Source: Magnetococcales bacterium
GTDB lineage: Bacteria; Pseudomonadota; Magnetococcia; Magnetococcales; Magnetaquicoccaceae
Reading direction: 5' to 3'
NCBI GenBank assembly: GCA_015231755.1
Contig: JADGAZ010000001.1
Coordinates: 124,001-188,000, forward strand
Length of the DNA: 64,000 nt
The translations under genes were made by a program, and so were the position numbers. This document shows, piece after piece, positions 1 to 8,663 of this stretch. The notes beneath the pieces are model-generated. The model ran no database searches. It was not told the origin of the DNA and was given only the letters and a program-made list of their open reading frames with translations. Numbering within the stretch: position 1 is the stretch's first letter; the number at the start of each line of letters is the position of its first letter.

Positions 1-1
1 A

Positions 2-568
2 CGGGTGGCGGAGTTTTCCCGGTTGCTGGGGAGGCTGGCGGGTCTGGGGGAGGATGACCTGGAAATGTTGTGGCTGGCCGCGCCCCTGCATGATCTGGGC
101 AAGATCGGCATTCCGGAATCGATCCTCAGAAAACCCGGCGAACTCGACAGCGTCGAATGGGAGTTGATGAAGGATCACGCCCTGTTGGGGGCGCGCATGC
201 TCAAGGGATCGAACCGGCGGATTTTCCGCATGGCGGGCATCATCGCGGTGCAGCACCATGAGCGTTGGGACGGAGCGGGCTATCCGTTGGGATTGAAAAA
301 TGAGGAGATTCATCTGTTTGCCCGGATCGTCTCCCTGGTGGAGGTGTTCGACGCCTTGGCCCATGAGCGGCTCCACAAAAAGGCTTGGTCTTTGGAAAGC
401 ACGCTGGAGTTTATCCGCAGTGGTCGGGGTAAGCGGTTCGATCCCCGATTGGTGGATCTGTTTTTGGAAAACCTGGATGAGTTTCTGCGCATTCGTGCGC
501 AACTCGCCGATTTGCCATCTGTCCCGGAATCGGGGACGGAATGTGGAGTGGGGAGCAAGGGGGAATGA
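2..568 (+). CDS. HD-GYP domain c-di-GMP phosphodiesterase, C-terminal part
   Basis: This is the 3' end of a gene that runs off the left edge; the frame is open to the first base, so the start is not in the window. It shows the HD-GYP hallmarks: HDLGKIG, a later HHERWDGAGYP stretch that contains the GYP triplet, and the following RIVSLVEVFDAL helix typical of the fold. HD-GYP enzymes hydrolyse cyclic di-GMP to pGpG or GMP using a di- or tri-iron site held by these His and Asp residues. Its stop codon overlaps the start of the rhodanese gene as ATGA, which indicates translational coupling. Any N-terminal receiver or sensor domain lies outside the window. Confidence 0.9.
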   Translation, partial: RVAEFSRLLGRLAGLGEDDLEMLWLAAPLHDLGKIGIPESILRKPGELDSVEWELMKDHALLGARMLKGSNRRIFRMAGIIAVQHHERWDGAGYPLGLKNEEIHLFARIVSLVEVFDALAHERLHKKAWSLESTLEFIRSGRGKRFDPRLVDLFLENLDEFLRIRAQLADLPSVPESGTECGVGSKGE

Positions 569-1407
569 GCGGCAGCAAGGAAAGAGTACCTTTTTTCGTG
601 GATGGGGCTTGGCTTCAGGCCCGTCTGGAAGGAGCGGGATTGCGGGTGGTGCAGGTGGGAGGGGAGCGGGATTATCCCCGTTTGCATGTGCCGGGTGCGG
701 TGCTGGTCTCTTATGCGGCGTTCACCACCCAGCGGGATGGCCTGCCGGGCATGCGGCCCGAGGATGAGGATCTGGCGCCTTTGTTGGGTCGGTTGGGGAT
801 TACGTTGGATACCCCGGTGGTGGTGTACGATCTGTCGGGGGGGACCGACGCGGCCCGGTTCGCCTGGACTCTGGCCACGTTGGGACATCGGGCCGGCTGT
901 GGGGTTTTGAATGGGGGCTTGTCGGTCTGGTATCACGAACAGCGTCCTCTTGAATCCCGTGTGCCGACGGTGACGCCGGTGGTGTGCGTGCCGGAGCCGG
1001 ATGAGTCGTGGCTGGCGGAGCGGGATGCGGTGCTGGCTTTGACCCAGGGACAAGGCGAGGCCCAACTGCTCGATACCCGTTCCCGCAACGAGTATGTGGG
1101 ATTGACCCTGCGCGCCCCCAGAGGACATCTCCCCGGCGCTTTGCATTGGGACTGGATGGATGCCCTGGTGGGACGCCAGGATCCCCGCTTGCAGTCGGTG
1201 GAGCGGTTGCGTGCCCAGTGTGGTGCCCTGGGATTGGAGGATCCGGGACGCGAGGTGATTCTGTATTGCGAAACCGCGCACCGTGCGGCCCATTCGTGGA
1301 TTTTGTTGCGTCATCTGGGCTGGGAGCGGGTTCGTCTGTACGACGGTTCCATGGCCGAATGGCGTTTGTGCGATCTGCCGGTAGTGGCCGGCGACACCCC
1401 CCGTTAA
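565..1407 (+). CDS. sseA: Two-domain thiosulfate/3-mercaptopyruvate sulfurtransferase (rhodanese)
   Basis: A 280-residue protein with two tandem rhodanese domains. The first carries VVVYDLSGGTDAAR with no active-site cysteine. The second has the catalytic loop YCETAHRAAH, whose cysteine would form the persulfide. This layout and length match the SseA/TST family, which moves sulfane sulfur from thiosulfate or 3-mercaptopyruvate to thiol acceptors such as cyanide. The ATG at 565 is preferred over an ATG at 541 because it follows a GGGGGA ribosome-binding site and overlaps the upstream stop. The loop sequence does not by itself decide between thiosulfate and mercaptopyruvate as donor, so the symbol is approximate. 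Confidence 0.85.
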   Translation: MSGSKERVPFFVDGAWLQARLEGAGLRVVQVGGERDYPRLHVPGAVLVSYAAFTTQRDGLPGMRPEDEDLAPLLGRLGITLDTPVVVYDLSGGTDAARFAWTLATLGHRAGCGVLNGGLSVWYHEQRPLESRVPTVTPVVCVPEPDESWLAERDAVLALTQGQGEAQLLDTRSRNEYVGLTLRAPRGHLPGALHWDWMDALVGRQDPRLQSVERLRAQCGALGLEDPGREVILYCETAHRAAHSWILLRHLGWERVRLYDGSMAEWRLCDLPVVAGDTPR

Positions 1408-1428
1408 GTCAAGGTTTTAGGATTGCCC

Positions 1429-2826
1429 ATGTTTGATTCTCTCTCCGACCGTCTCGAAGCGGTCTTCAAGAAGCTCAAGGGACAAGGCTCCCTGAACGAG
1501 AAAAACATCCGCGACGCCATGCGGGAGGTGCGCATGGCCCTGCTGGAGGCGGATGTCCATCTGGACGTGGTCAAGTCCTTCATCGCCCGGGTGCGGGAGA
1601 AGTCCCTGGGTCACGAGGTGATGGGTTCCTTGACGCCGGGTCAGCAGGTGATTCATCTGGTTCACAAGGAGTTGATCCAGGTGATGGGTGGGGTGAACGA
1701 GCGGTTGAATCTCGCCGCCCAACCTCCGGTGGTGGTGGTGATGGTGGGTCTGCAAGGATCCGGCAAGACCACCACCACGGCCAAGTTGGCCAAGCGTCTG
1801 CTGGAAAAGGATCGTCGCAAGCCTCTGCTGGCTTCGTTGGATGTCTATCGTCCCGCGGCCATGGATCAGCTCGCCACGGTGGGCGCGGCGGTGGGGGCCA
1901 AGGTGATGCCCACCCTGCCTAGCGAAAATCCCCGGGAGATCGCCAAACGGGCCTTGCAGACCGCCCGCACCGGTGGTTTCGATGTGCTGCTGCTCGACAC
2001 CGCCGGTCGTCTGCACATCGACGCGGAGTTGATGACCGAACTGGTGGATGTGGCCGAACTGGTCAAACCCACCGAGATCCTGCTGGTGGTGGACTCCATG
2101 ACCGGTCAGGACGCGGTGCATGTGGCCCGCAATTTTGACGAGAAACTCAATATCACCGGGGTTATCCTCACCAAGACCGATGGTGACGCCCGCGGGGGCG
2201 CGGCCCTGTCGATCCGTCACGTCACCGGCAAGCCCATCAAGTTTTTGGGTACCGGCGAAACCCTGGATGGATTGGAGCCGTTCCATCCGGACCGGGTGGC
2301 CTCCCGGATTCTGGGCATGGGGGATATTCTCTCCTTGGTGGAAAACGTCATGGAGAAGGTGGATCTCCAGGAGACCTCCAAGCTTCAAGAAAAGCTCATG
2401 ACCTCCGCCTTCACCCTGGAGGATTTCCTGGCCCAGATGCAGCAGATCAAGAAAATGGGACCGTTGGATGAGTTGATGGCCATGATTCCCGGAGTCAAGC
2501 AGGCCATGAAGGGCCGGGACATGAACGTGGACGAACGCCACTTGAAGCGGGTCGAGGCGATCATCCTCTCCATGACACCGGTGGAACGGCGCAAGCATCA
2601 ACTGCTCAACGCCTCCCGCAAAAAGCGTATCGCCATGGGTTCCGGAACCAGTGTGCAGGAGGTGAATCAACTGCTTAAACAGTTCATCCAGACCCAGACC
2701 ATGATGAAACGGTTCGGCAAGCTGGGTAACAAGGGATTCATGCGGGGCGGTTTCCCCGGACTGGGAGGCGGTGGATTTCCGGGCGCGGGTCTGTTCGGCG
2801 GCGGCAAACCCCCTGGTCTTTCCTGA
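1429..2826 (+). CDS. ffh: Signal recognition particle GTPase Ffh (SRP54)
   Basis: A 465-residue full-length Ffh. The N-terminal helical bundle is followed by the G domain, with the P-loop GLQGSGKTTTT near residues 107-117, DVYRPAAMDQL, DTAGRLHID and TKTDGDARGG, and then by the methionine-rich M domain. The C-terminus ends in a Gly/Pro/Phe-rich tail (GGFPGLGGGGFPGAGLF). Ffh binds 4.5S RNA and signal sequences of nascent membrane proteins and delivers ribosomes to FtsY at the inner membrane. An in-frame TTG at 1423 is rejected in favour of the ATG at 1429, because MFDSLSDRL is the usual family N-terminus. It follows the rhodanese gene after 21 bases. Confidence 0.97.
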   Translation: MFDSLSDRLEAVFKKLKGQGSLNEKNIRDAMREVRMALLEADVHLDVVKSFIARVREKSLGHEVMGSLTPGQQVIHLVHKELIQVMGGVNERLNLAAQPPVVVVMVGLQGSGKTTTTAKLAKRLLEKDRRKPLLASLDVYRPAAMDQLATVGAAVGAKVMPTLPSENPREIAKRALQTARTGGFDVLLLDTAGRLHIDAELMTELVDVAELVKPTEILLVVDSMTGQDAVHVARNFDEKLNITGVILTKTDGDARGGAALSIRHVTGKPIKFLGTGETLDGLEPFHPDRVASRILGMGDILSLVENVMEKVDLQETSKLQEKLMTSAFTLEDFLAQMQQIKKMGPLDELMAMIPGVKQAMKGRDMNVDERHLKRVEAIILSMTPVERRKHQLLNASRKKRIAMGSGTSVQEVNQLLKQFIQTQTMMKRFGKLGNKGFMRGGFPGLGGGGFPGAGLFGGGKPPGLS

Positions 2827-2879
2827 GTTTGTATTCATCAACATGATGGAATCGTTAGTTCAAAATATCTTAATAAGGA

Positions 2880-2908
2880 TTGACTTATAGAGTTGATGAT
2901 GTTACAAT
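2880..2908 (+). promoter_or_regulatory. Sigma-70-type promoter for the antiporter gene
   Basis: TTGACT at 2880-2885 and TACAAT at 2903-2908 are separated by exactly 17 bases, one mismatch each from consensus. They lie in an AT-rich 124-base gap between ffh and the antiporter gene. The predicted transcript would have a leader of about 35 bases and an AAGGA site at 2936-2940. This is one of the clearest promoters in the window. Confidence 0.7.
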
Positions 2909-2950
2909 TTGTGATCTTCAACCAATCAGCTTCATAAGGATCGCTCAGCA

Positions 2951-4309
2951 ATGAAACGATATCTGTTGATCTTGTTTGCTGTTCTTTTGCTTCCCTTGAA
3001 TGCCTGGGCCGGATCCGGCGTTGCCCCTGAGGGGCCGACAGTGTTTGGCATTCCGGTGGATTTCGTCCTGTTCGCCCTGGTTTTGGTGGGTGTGGCCCTG
3101 TTTCACAACAACACCCTCCAGGTGGCGCTGACGGGTGTGACCACCATCATTGTCTACAAACTGATCTTCACCGGCTTCAAGCATGGTACGGGTCTGACCG
3201 GTCTGGCCCTCCATTTCCAGCACGAGTGGGTGATTCTGGCCAACCTGCTGTGTCTGCTCATGGGATTCGCGTTGCTTTCCAACCATTTCGAGCACAGCAA
3301 AGTGCCGGATCTTCTGCCCAAGTTTCTGCCCAGTGGCTGGATGGGTGGTTTTGTGCTGCTGTTTTTGATCGGGGTGCTTTCCAGTTTTCTGGACAACATT
3401 GCCGCCGCCTTGATCGGTGGCAGCATTGCCAACGTGGTGTTCCGGGGCAAGGTGCATGTGGGGTATTTGGCCTCCATCGTCGCCGCCTCCAATGCCGGGG
3501 GATCCGGGAGCGTGGTCGGTGACACCACCACCACCATGATGTGGATCGCGGGGATTCAGCCTTCGGCCGTGTTGCACGCCTATGCGGCGGCGGTGGTGGC
3601 CTTGGTGCTGAGCGGCATTCCGGCGGCCATGCAACAACACAAATATTCCCCGATCAATGCCAATCCCCCGGAAGGCATCAAGATCGATGGCGCCCGTGTG
3701 GCCATCGTGGCCTTCATTCTGGTCATGGCGATTACCGTCAACATCATCATCAACGTGAAATACAACGAAGTCTCCGATACCTTCCCCTTCATCGGGGTGG
3801 CGGTCTGGGTGGCGTTGCTGCTGTCGGCACCGGTACGCAAACCCGATTGGGGCTTGATGCCGGAAACCTTCAAGGGGAGCATTTTCCTGCTGTCGCTGGT
3901 GGTGTGCGCCTCGCTGATGCCGGTGGAAAAATTGCCCCTGGCCTCCTGGCAGACCGCCTTCGGATTGGGATTCGTCTCCGCCGTCTTCGACAATATCCCC
4001 TTGACCGCTTTGGCCATCAAGCAGGGGGGGTATGACTGGGGCGTGCTGGCCTATTCCGTCGGATTCGGTGGCTCCATGATCTGGTTTGGCTCCTCGGCGG
4101 GCGTGGCCATCTCCAACAACTTCCCCGAGGCCAAATCCGTGGGCAACTGGTTGCGTCACGGCTGGCATGTGACTGTGGCCTATATCATCGGTTTCTTCGT
4201 GATGCTTTCTTTGGTGGGTTGGCACCCGACGGTGGATCGTTATCACGCCGACGGCGCCTCCGCCCCTGCCAGTCATGCTTCTGTCGCTCCTGCCAAAACG
4301 ACTCACTGA
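2951..4309 (+). CDS. nhaD: NhaD-type Na+/H+ antiporter (ArsB/NhaD ion transporter family)
   Basis: A 452-residue polytopic inner-membrane protein with an N-terminal cleavable-looking segment (LLILFAVLLLPLNAWA) and about ten further hydrophobic segments. Two similar motifs lie in the two halves: SSFLDNIAAALIGGSIA (about residues 142-158) and VFDNIPLTALAIKQGG (about 345-360). They match the paired DN-containing re-entrant loops of the ion transporter superfamily. NhaD proteins exchange cytoplasmic Na+ or Li+ for protons and help in salt and alkali tolerance. The magnetosome protein MamN belongs to the same superfamily, but no other magnetosome gene is nearby. The gene has its own promoter and a possible terminator after it. 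Confidence 0.8.
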   Translation: MKRYLLILFAVLLLPLNAWAGSGVAPEGPTVFGIPVDFVLFALVLVGVALFHNNTLQVALTGVTTIIVYKLIFTGFKHGTGLTGLALHFQHEWVILANLLCLLMGFALLSNHFEHSKVPDLLPKFLPSGWMGGFVLLFLIGVLSSFLDNIAAALIGGSIANVVFRGKVHVGYLASIVAASNAGGSGSVVGDTTTTMMWIAGIQPSAVLHAYAAAVVALVLSGIPAAMQQHKYSPINANPPEGIKIDGARVAIVAFILVMAITVNIIINVKYNEVSDTFPFIGVAVWVALLLSAPVRKPDWGLMPETFKGSIFLLSLVVCASLMPVEKLPLASWQTAFGLGFVSAVFDNIPLTALAIKQGGYDWGVLAYSVGFGGSMIWFGSSAGVAISNNFPEAKSVGNWLRHGWHVTVAYIIGFFVMLSLVGWHPTVDRYHADGASAPASHASVAPAKTTH

Positions 4310-4324
4310 TTCTTTTCCGATTGA

Positions 4325-4369
4325 CCGCTCGCCCCGCCTTTTCGGGTCTGTCCGGGGCGGGGCGAGCGG
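4325..4369 (+). terminator. GC-rich hairpin after the antiporter gene
   Basis: CCGCTCGCCCCG at 4325-4336 pairs perfectly with CGGGGCGAGCGG at 4358-4369 across a 21-base loop. It lies 16 bases after the antiporter stop codon. No good T-tract follows, so it may be a weak or rho-assisted terminator, or an RNA-stabilising 3' hairpin. Confidence 0.45.
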
Positions 4370-4515
4370 ATCGGTTTCGGTGCATGCAAAATAACGCCTT
4401 TACTCCGGCGGCTTCCTGATGGAAAATGATGTGTTTAGCCGGTCGTCTCCCTGGATTCTTTATTTTCTTGGGCGTCCGGCGCAAAGCGTCCAGACTTGAA
4501 CGAGGAGTGCGGGCC

Positions 4516-5649
4516 ATGGCGTGGAACGATAATGGAGGGGGACAGCAAGGCCCCTGGGGACAGGGAGGGGGCGTGCCGCCTCAGCCCCCCGATATCGATC
4601 AGATCGTGCGGGTGTTGAAGGAACGAATGCACAATAATGCCCCGGTCGCCAAATTCTGGCCTGTCCTGATCGTGATCGCGCTGGTGGTGTGGATGGGAAC
4701 CGGCATCTATGTGGTGGGCCCGGACGAAAACGGGGTGGTGTTGCGGTTCGGTCGTCATGTGGAGACCACCTCCCCTGGACCCCACTGGCGTCTTCCCTAT
4801 CCCATCTCCTCGGTGTTGATGCCCAAGGTCACCAAGGTCGAACGGATCGAAATCGGCTACCGTTCCCGTGCCCGCACCGATGGTCGCTCCTCCGGTGACG
4901 ATGTGGATGTGCCCGCGGAATCCTTCATGTTGACGGGCGACGAAAACATCATCGACATCGACATGAGCGTGCAATACCGCATCAAGGATGGTGGCGCGGC
5001 CAATTATCTGTTCAATCTGCGCAATCCCACCGGCGATCGCCACAAGGTGGTGCGTGACGCCGCCGAATCCTCCATCCGGCAGGTGATCGGACGCAACGAA
5101 ATCGATAGCGCCTTGACAGCGGGCAAGGAGAAAATCCAGTCCGATGCCAAGCAGACCATGCAAAAGATTCTCGACAGTTACAACAGCGGCATCCTCATCG
5201 TCGCCGTGCAACTGCAAAAAGTCGCGCCGCCACCGGAAGTGGTGCATGCCTTCAAGGATGTGGCCAGCGCCCGGGAAGACCGGGAACGGGCCATGAACGA
5301 AGCCCAGGGTTATGCCAACGACATCCTGCCCAAGGCCAAAGGCGACGCGGCCAAGGCCATTCAGGAGGCGGAAGGCTATCGGGCCGCCAAGGTGACCCGG
5401 GCCCAGGGTGATGTCCATCGTTTCCTGGCCATCTTGAAAGAATATGAAACCGCCAGGGATGTCACCGAAACCCGGCTGTATCTCGAAGCCATGGAAGAGG
5501 TCATGAGTGGGGTCAACAAGGTGATCGTCGATCCCAAGGCGGGACACAACCTGCTGCCGTATCTGCCGATTCCGGTTCCTGGCCGTGGAGTCCGGGGGGA
5601 TGCCGTCTCGAAAGGCGACGCCTCCCCAGGCAAGGGAGACGCCCCATGA
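4516..5649 (+). CDS. hflK: FtsH protease activity modulator HflK
   Basis: A 377-residue member of the SPFH/band 7 family. It begins with the typical Gly/Gln-rich cytoplasmic segment (MAWNDNGGGQQGPWGQGGG), followed by one membrane helix (FWPVLIVIALVVWMGTGIYVV), the band 7 domain and a long Ala/Glu-rich helix. HflK and HflC form a large membrane-anchored cage around FtsH and control its proteolysis of membrane proteins. The frame is open back to 4426, but the ATG at 4516 has an AGGAG site and gives the family N-terminus. Its stop overlaps the hflC start, so the two are coupled. Confidence 0.95.
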   Translation: MAWNDNGGGQQGPWGQGGGVPPQPPDIDQIVRVLKERMHNNAPVAKFWPVLIVIALVVWMGTGIYVVGPDENGVVLRFGRHVETTSPGPHWRLPYPISSVLMPKVTKVERIEIGYRSRARTDGRSSGDDVDVPAESFMLTGDENIIDIDMSVQYRIKDGGAANYLFNLRNPTGDRHKVVRDAAESSIRQVIGRNEIDSALTAGKEKIQSDAKQTMQKILDSYNSGILIVAVQLQKVAPPPEVVHAFKDVASAREDRERAMNEAQGYANDILPKAKGDAAKAIQEAEGYRAAKVTRAQGDVHRFLAILKEYETARDVTETRLYLEAMEEVMSGVNKVIVDPKAGHNLLPYLPIPVPGRGVRGDAVSKGDASPGKGDAP

Positions 5650-6527
5650 ACAAAAATCTTTCGGTGGGTTTCACCCTGATGGGTGTGGCCATTCTGGTGA
5701 TTTTGTCCCAGTCCCTGTATACCGTTTCCCAATGGCGTCAGGCCCTGGTGGTGCAACTGGGCAAGCCGGTGGAACCGGCCATTCACGAACCGGGATTGCA
5801 TTTCAAGATTCCATTCCTGCAAGAGGTTCACTTTTTCGACCGCCGTTTGCTGGAGTTCGATCAGGAACCCCAGGAGATCCTGTCGGCGGACAAGAAAAAT
5901 CTCAAGGTGGACAGCTACTCCCGCTGGCGGATCGTGGATCCTTTGAAATTCTATCAGACCGTGCGGGACGAAAACGGGGCGGCGGACCGCTTGAACGACA
6001 TCATCTATTCCAACATCCGCGAGGTGCTGGGACAGTTCACCATGATGGAGATCGTCTCGGAGTCCCGGGCCGATCTGACCTTGCGCATCCGGGAGCAGAC
6101 CAACACCCAGGCCAACAAGTACGGCATCGAGATCGTGGATGTGCGCATCAAGCGGACCGATCTGCCCATGGAAAACTCCAAGGCGGTCTTTAGGCGCATG
6201 CAGACCGAGCGGGATCGGCAGGCCAAGCAGTATCGGGCCCAGGGTGAGGAGGAGGCGGTGAAGATTCGCTCCAAGGCGGTGCGGGAGCGGGAAATCCTGC
6301 TGGCCGAAGCCTACAAGACCGCCCAACAGATCCGGGGCGCCGGGGATGCGGAGGCCACCAAGGTCTATGCCGACGCCTATCGTCAGGATCCGCGCTTTTT
6401 CGAGTTCACCCGTACCCTGGAGGCCTACACCAAGTCCCTGGGCAAGGATTCCACCACGGTGGTGATGGAACCCACGGGCTTTTTCCGGTATCTTCAGGCT
6501 CCAACCCCGACTCCGGCTCCCCGCTGA
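5646..6527 (+). CDS. hflC: FtsH protease activity modulator HflC
   Basis: A 293-residue SPFH/band 7 protein. It has one N-terminal membrane anchor (about residues 6-24), then a band 7 domain containing PGLHFKIPF and FDRRLLEFD. The C-terminal helical part has the HflC-like VYADAYRQDPRFFEFTRTLEAY segment. It is the obligate partner of HflK in the FtsH-controlling complex. The ATG overlaps the hflK stop by four bases, so production of the two subunits is probably balanced by coupled translation. Confidence 0.96.
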   Translation: MNKNLSVGFTLMGVAILVILSQSLYTVSQWRQALVVQLGKPVEPAIHEPGLHFKIPFLQEVHFFDRRLLEFDQEPQEILSADKKNLKVDSYSRWRIVDPLKFYQTVRDENGAADRLNDIIYSNIREVLGQFTMMEIVSESRADLTLRIREQTNTQANKYGIEIVDVRIKRTDLPMENSKAVFRRMQTERDRQAKQYRAQGEEEAVKIRSKAVREREILLAEAYKTAQQIRGAGDAEATKVYADAYRQDPRFFEFTRTLEAYTKSLGKDSTTVVMEPTGFFRYLQAPTPTPAPR

Positions 6528-6547
6528 CAGCAATACAGAGAGTACCT

Positions 6548-6736
6548 ATGCGGGATTTTTTGAGTGCCTTGGGGCTGGTGTTGATTCTGGAAGGGGTGCC
6601 CTATTTCCTGGCACCGGGTCGGATGCGGCAGTGGGTGGCCAGCATCACGGAGTTGCCCGACTCCATGTTGAGACGCACCGGCTTTTTTCTCATGGCCTTG
6701 GGATTGTTGGTGGTCTATCTGGCGCGGGGAGGGTGA
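6548..6736 (+). CDS. DUF2065 (YjeT-like) small membrane protein
   Basis: A 62-residue protein with two predicted membrane helices (FLSALGLVLILEGVPYFLAP and TGFFLMALGLLVVYLA) joined by a short polar loop. This matches the DUF2065/YjeT family, which is commonly encoded directly after hflC in proteobacteria, as it is here 20 bases after the hflC stop. The biochemical role is unknown; the context suggests an association with the HflKC-FtsH complex. Its stop codon overlaps the GTG start of the next gene. Confidence 0.85.
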   Translation: MRDFLSALGLVLILEGVPYFLAPGRMRQWVASITELPDSMLRRTGFFLMALGLLVVYLARGG

Positions 6737-7362
6737 GCGTGGAGGATCGGTTTGGGAGCCTGGAGGATGTACGGTTCTTGGCTGAGCCGCGCTGGGGCGA
6801 ACTGGGTGAATCCCCCCGTGACTTGAGCGCGGTCACTTTGGAGTTGGGCAGCCTGGTGGGTCGCTCCACCCTCTGGACTGCGGCGGGCATTCTGGTTCCT
6901 GTGGCCATGGAGGAACTCGCCCAGGTGGGTACGGTGGATGGCCCGATTGAAGTCCATGTCGAGGCCAGACCGATCCAACGGGCGGGTCGGGTGCGGGTGC
7001 AGGTGCGGGGCCATTGCCGGGGGGTGATGCGCTTGAGCTGTGTCCGTTGTCTGGTGGAGTTTCCGTTGCCGCTTGCCGCCCGTATCGACGCCATCTTCGC
7101 CGTGGGTCCGGACCCGGCCATGAAGAACAAGAACTGGCGCATCGAAGAAGATTTGGAGTTTCTTCCCGACGGATTGCTCAAGATCCGGCATCTCGTCGAG
7201 GAAGAGTTGTTGCTCGCCCTGCCCATGAACCCGATTTGCGTCTCCGGGTGTGCCGGTCTGTGTGCCGGATGCGGGGTGGACCTGAATCGCAACCCCTGTG
7301 GTTGCCGTGCGACGGTGTCAAGCGGCCCATTCGCGGTTCTGAAAACTTTGCAATCCACCTGA
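6733..7362 (+). CDS. yceD: YceD/DUF177 family protein (23S rRNA accumulation)
   Basis: A 209-residue DUF177 protein. The C-terminal part carries the family Cys pattern, with CVSGCAGLCAGCGVDLN followed by CGC, which suggests zinc binding. An internal CVRC pair is also present. YceD is required for normal 23S rRNA levels and is almost always encoded just before rpmF, as here. The GTG at 6733 is chosen because it overlaps the upstream TGA and follows a GGGGAGGG site. Upstream in-frame codons only translate the membrane-protein gene out of frame. Confidence 0.88.
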   Translation: MSVEDRFGSLEDVRFLAEPRWGELGESPRDLSAVTLELGSLVGRSTLWTAAGILVPVAMEELAQVGTVDGPIEVHVEARPIQRAGRVRVQVRGHCRGVMRLSCVRCLVEFPLPLAARIDAIFAVGPDPAMKNKNWRIEEDLEFLPDGLLKIRHLVEEELLLALPMNPICVSGCAGLCAGCGVDLNRNPCGCRATVSSGPFAVLKTLQST

Positions 7363-7428
7363 ACCCCTTGGACGCGGTGGTTCGGGAGTCAACGTTGCTG
7401 AATATCAATCTGGTGAAGGAGAAGATCC

Positions 7429-7608
7429 ATGGCAGTTCCCAAAAAGAAAGTTTCACCCTCCCGTGGCGGCAATCGGCGTTCTCACAACGCCTTGACCCCT
7501 CCGGCCCTGTCGCTGTGTTCCAATTGTCAGGAACCCCGTCCGCCCCATCGGGTTTGCCCCCATTGTGGCTGGTACAAGGGCAAGGAGGTCATGGCGGTCA
7601 AGGAGTAG
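7429..7608 (+). CDS. rpmF: 50S ribosomal protein L32 (zinc-binding form)
   Basis: A 59-residue protein starting [20 protein letters not shown], the conserved L32 N-terminus. It contains CSNC and CPHC pairs that form a zinc ribbon, so this is the Zn-containing (C+) paralogue. A GAAGGAGAAG site precedes the ATG. It lies between yceD and plsX, the classical arrangement linking ribosome and phospholipid synthesis. Confidence 0.97.
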   Translation: MAVPKKKVSPSRGGNRRSHNALTPPALSLCSNCQEPRPPHRVCPHCGWYKGKEVMAVKE

Positions 7609-7639
7609 TCCCCGGTTCGTCGGGAGAGGATGGCGCATC

Positions 7640-8659
7640 GTGACCATTCGTATTGCCTTGGATGCCATGGGGGGTGATCGTGCCCCTGGCTCCCCCATCG
7701 AAGGGGCGGTGATCGCCCTGGAACAACATCCCCAGTGCGCCTTCACCCTGGTCGGTCAGCCCGATGTGATCCAGGGTGAATTGGCGCGTGTTGGCGTGGG
7801 GCCGGATCGGTTTGTGATCCATCCGGCCAGCGAAGTGGTGGGCATGGCCGAAAAACCCTCCGTCGCTTTGCGTACCAAAAAGGACTCCTCCATGCGGGTG
7901 GGGGCCAATCTGGTCAAAAGCGGCGAGGCCCATGCCTTTGTCTCCTCGGGCAACACCGGGGCGTTGATGGCAACAGCCCGGTATGTGCTCAAAACCTTGC
8001 CGGGAGTGGACCGTCCCGCCATCGTCGCGGTCATGCCTTCCATCACCGGGCAAACCCTCATGCTCGACGTGGGGGCCAATGTGGACTGCACGGCGGATCA
8101 CCTGTGCCAGTTCGCCTTGATGGGCCGCATCTACGCCACCGCGGTGCTGGGCATTCAAAAGCCCCGCATCGGCCTGCTCAATATCGGCGAGGAGGAGATC
8201 AAGGGCAATGAAGTGGTCAAGGAGGCGGCGGAACGGCTCAGGTTGACCGGTGGCGAAGGGTTCATCGGCAACGTGGAGGCGTCGGACATCTTTACCGGTG
8301 GCGTGGATGTGGTGGTGTGTGACGGTTTTGTGGGCAATGTGGCCCTCAAGTCCACGGAAGGAATGGCCCGCATGCTGACCCATTTCCTCAAAGAGGCCTT
8401 CAGCGGTTCCATCTGGACCAAACTGGGCTATCTGGCGGCCAAACCCGCCTTGACTGTCTTTCGTTCCCGTGTGGATCCGCGCAAATACAACGGGGCCATT
8501 CTGTTGGGACTGAACGGGATCGTGGTCAAAAGTCATGGATCCGCCGACCCGTATGCTTTCAGTCGTGCCATCGATGTGGCGGTGGGATTGGCGGCCAACC
8601 GGGTCAACGACAAGATCCGTCGTGACATCGCGGCGTCTGCCGCCCCTGTGGGAGAGTGA
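7640..8659 (+). CDS. plsX: Phosphate acyltransferase PlsX
   Basis: A 339-residue enzyme that makes acyl-phosphate from acyl-ACP, the acyl donor for PlsY in phosphatidic acid synthesis. Family motifs include the N-terminal [34 protein letters not shown] and the C-terminal [12 protein letters not shown]. The start is a GTG at 7640 preceded by GGGAGAGGA; the in-frame codons upstream belong to rpmF sequence. fabH follows after four bases, so the two are co-transcribed. Confidence 0.97.
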   Translation: MTIRIALDAMGGDRAPGSPIEGAVIALEQHPQCAFTLVGQPDVIQGELARVGVGPDRFVIHPASEVVGMAEKPSVALRTKKDSSMRVGANLVKSGEAHAFVSSGNTGALMATARYVLKTLPGVDRPAIVAVMPSITGQTLMLDVGANVDCTADHLCQFALMGRIYATAVLGIQKPRIGLLNIGEEEIKGNEVVKEAAERLRLTGGEGFIGNVEASDIFTGGVDVVVCDGFVGNVALKSTEGMARMLTHFLKEAFSGSIWTKLGYLAAKPALTVFRSRVDPRKYNGAILLGLNGIVVKSHGSADPYAFSRAIDVAVGLAANRVNDKIRRDIAASAAPVGE

Positions 8660-8663
8660 ACGC

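Noticed and set aside
2909-2950. A riboswitch in the leader of the antiporter gene
   Set aside because: The leader is only about 35-40 bases and shows no conserved aptamer core; too short for known Na+ or pH-linked motifs.
2951-4309. Reading the antiporter as the magnetosome protein MamN
   Set aside because: MamN is in the same superfamily, but no mam or mms gene is anywhere in the window, and the motifs fit NhaD well.
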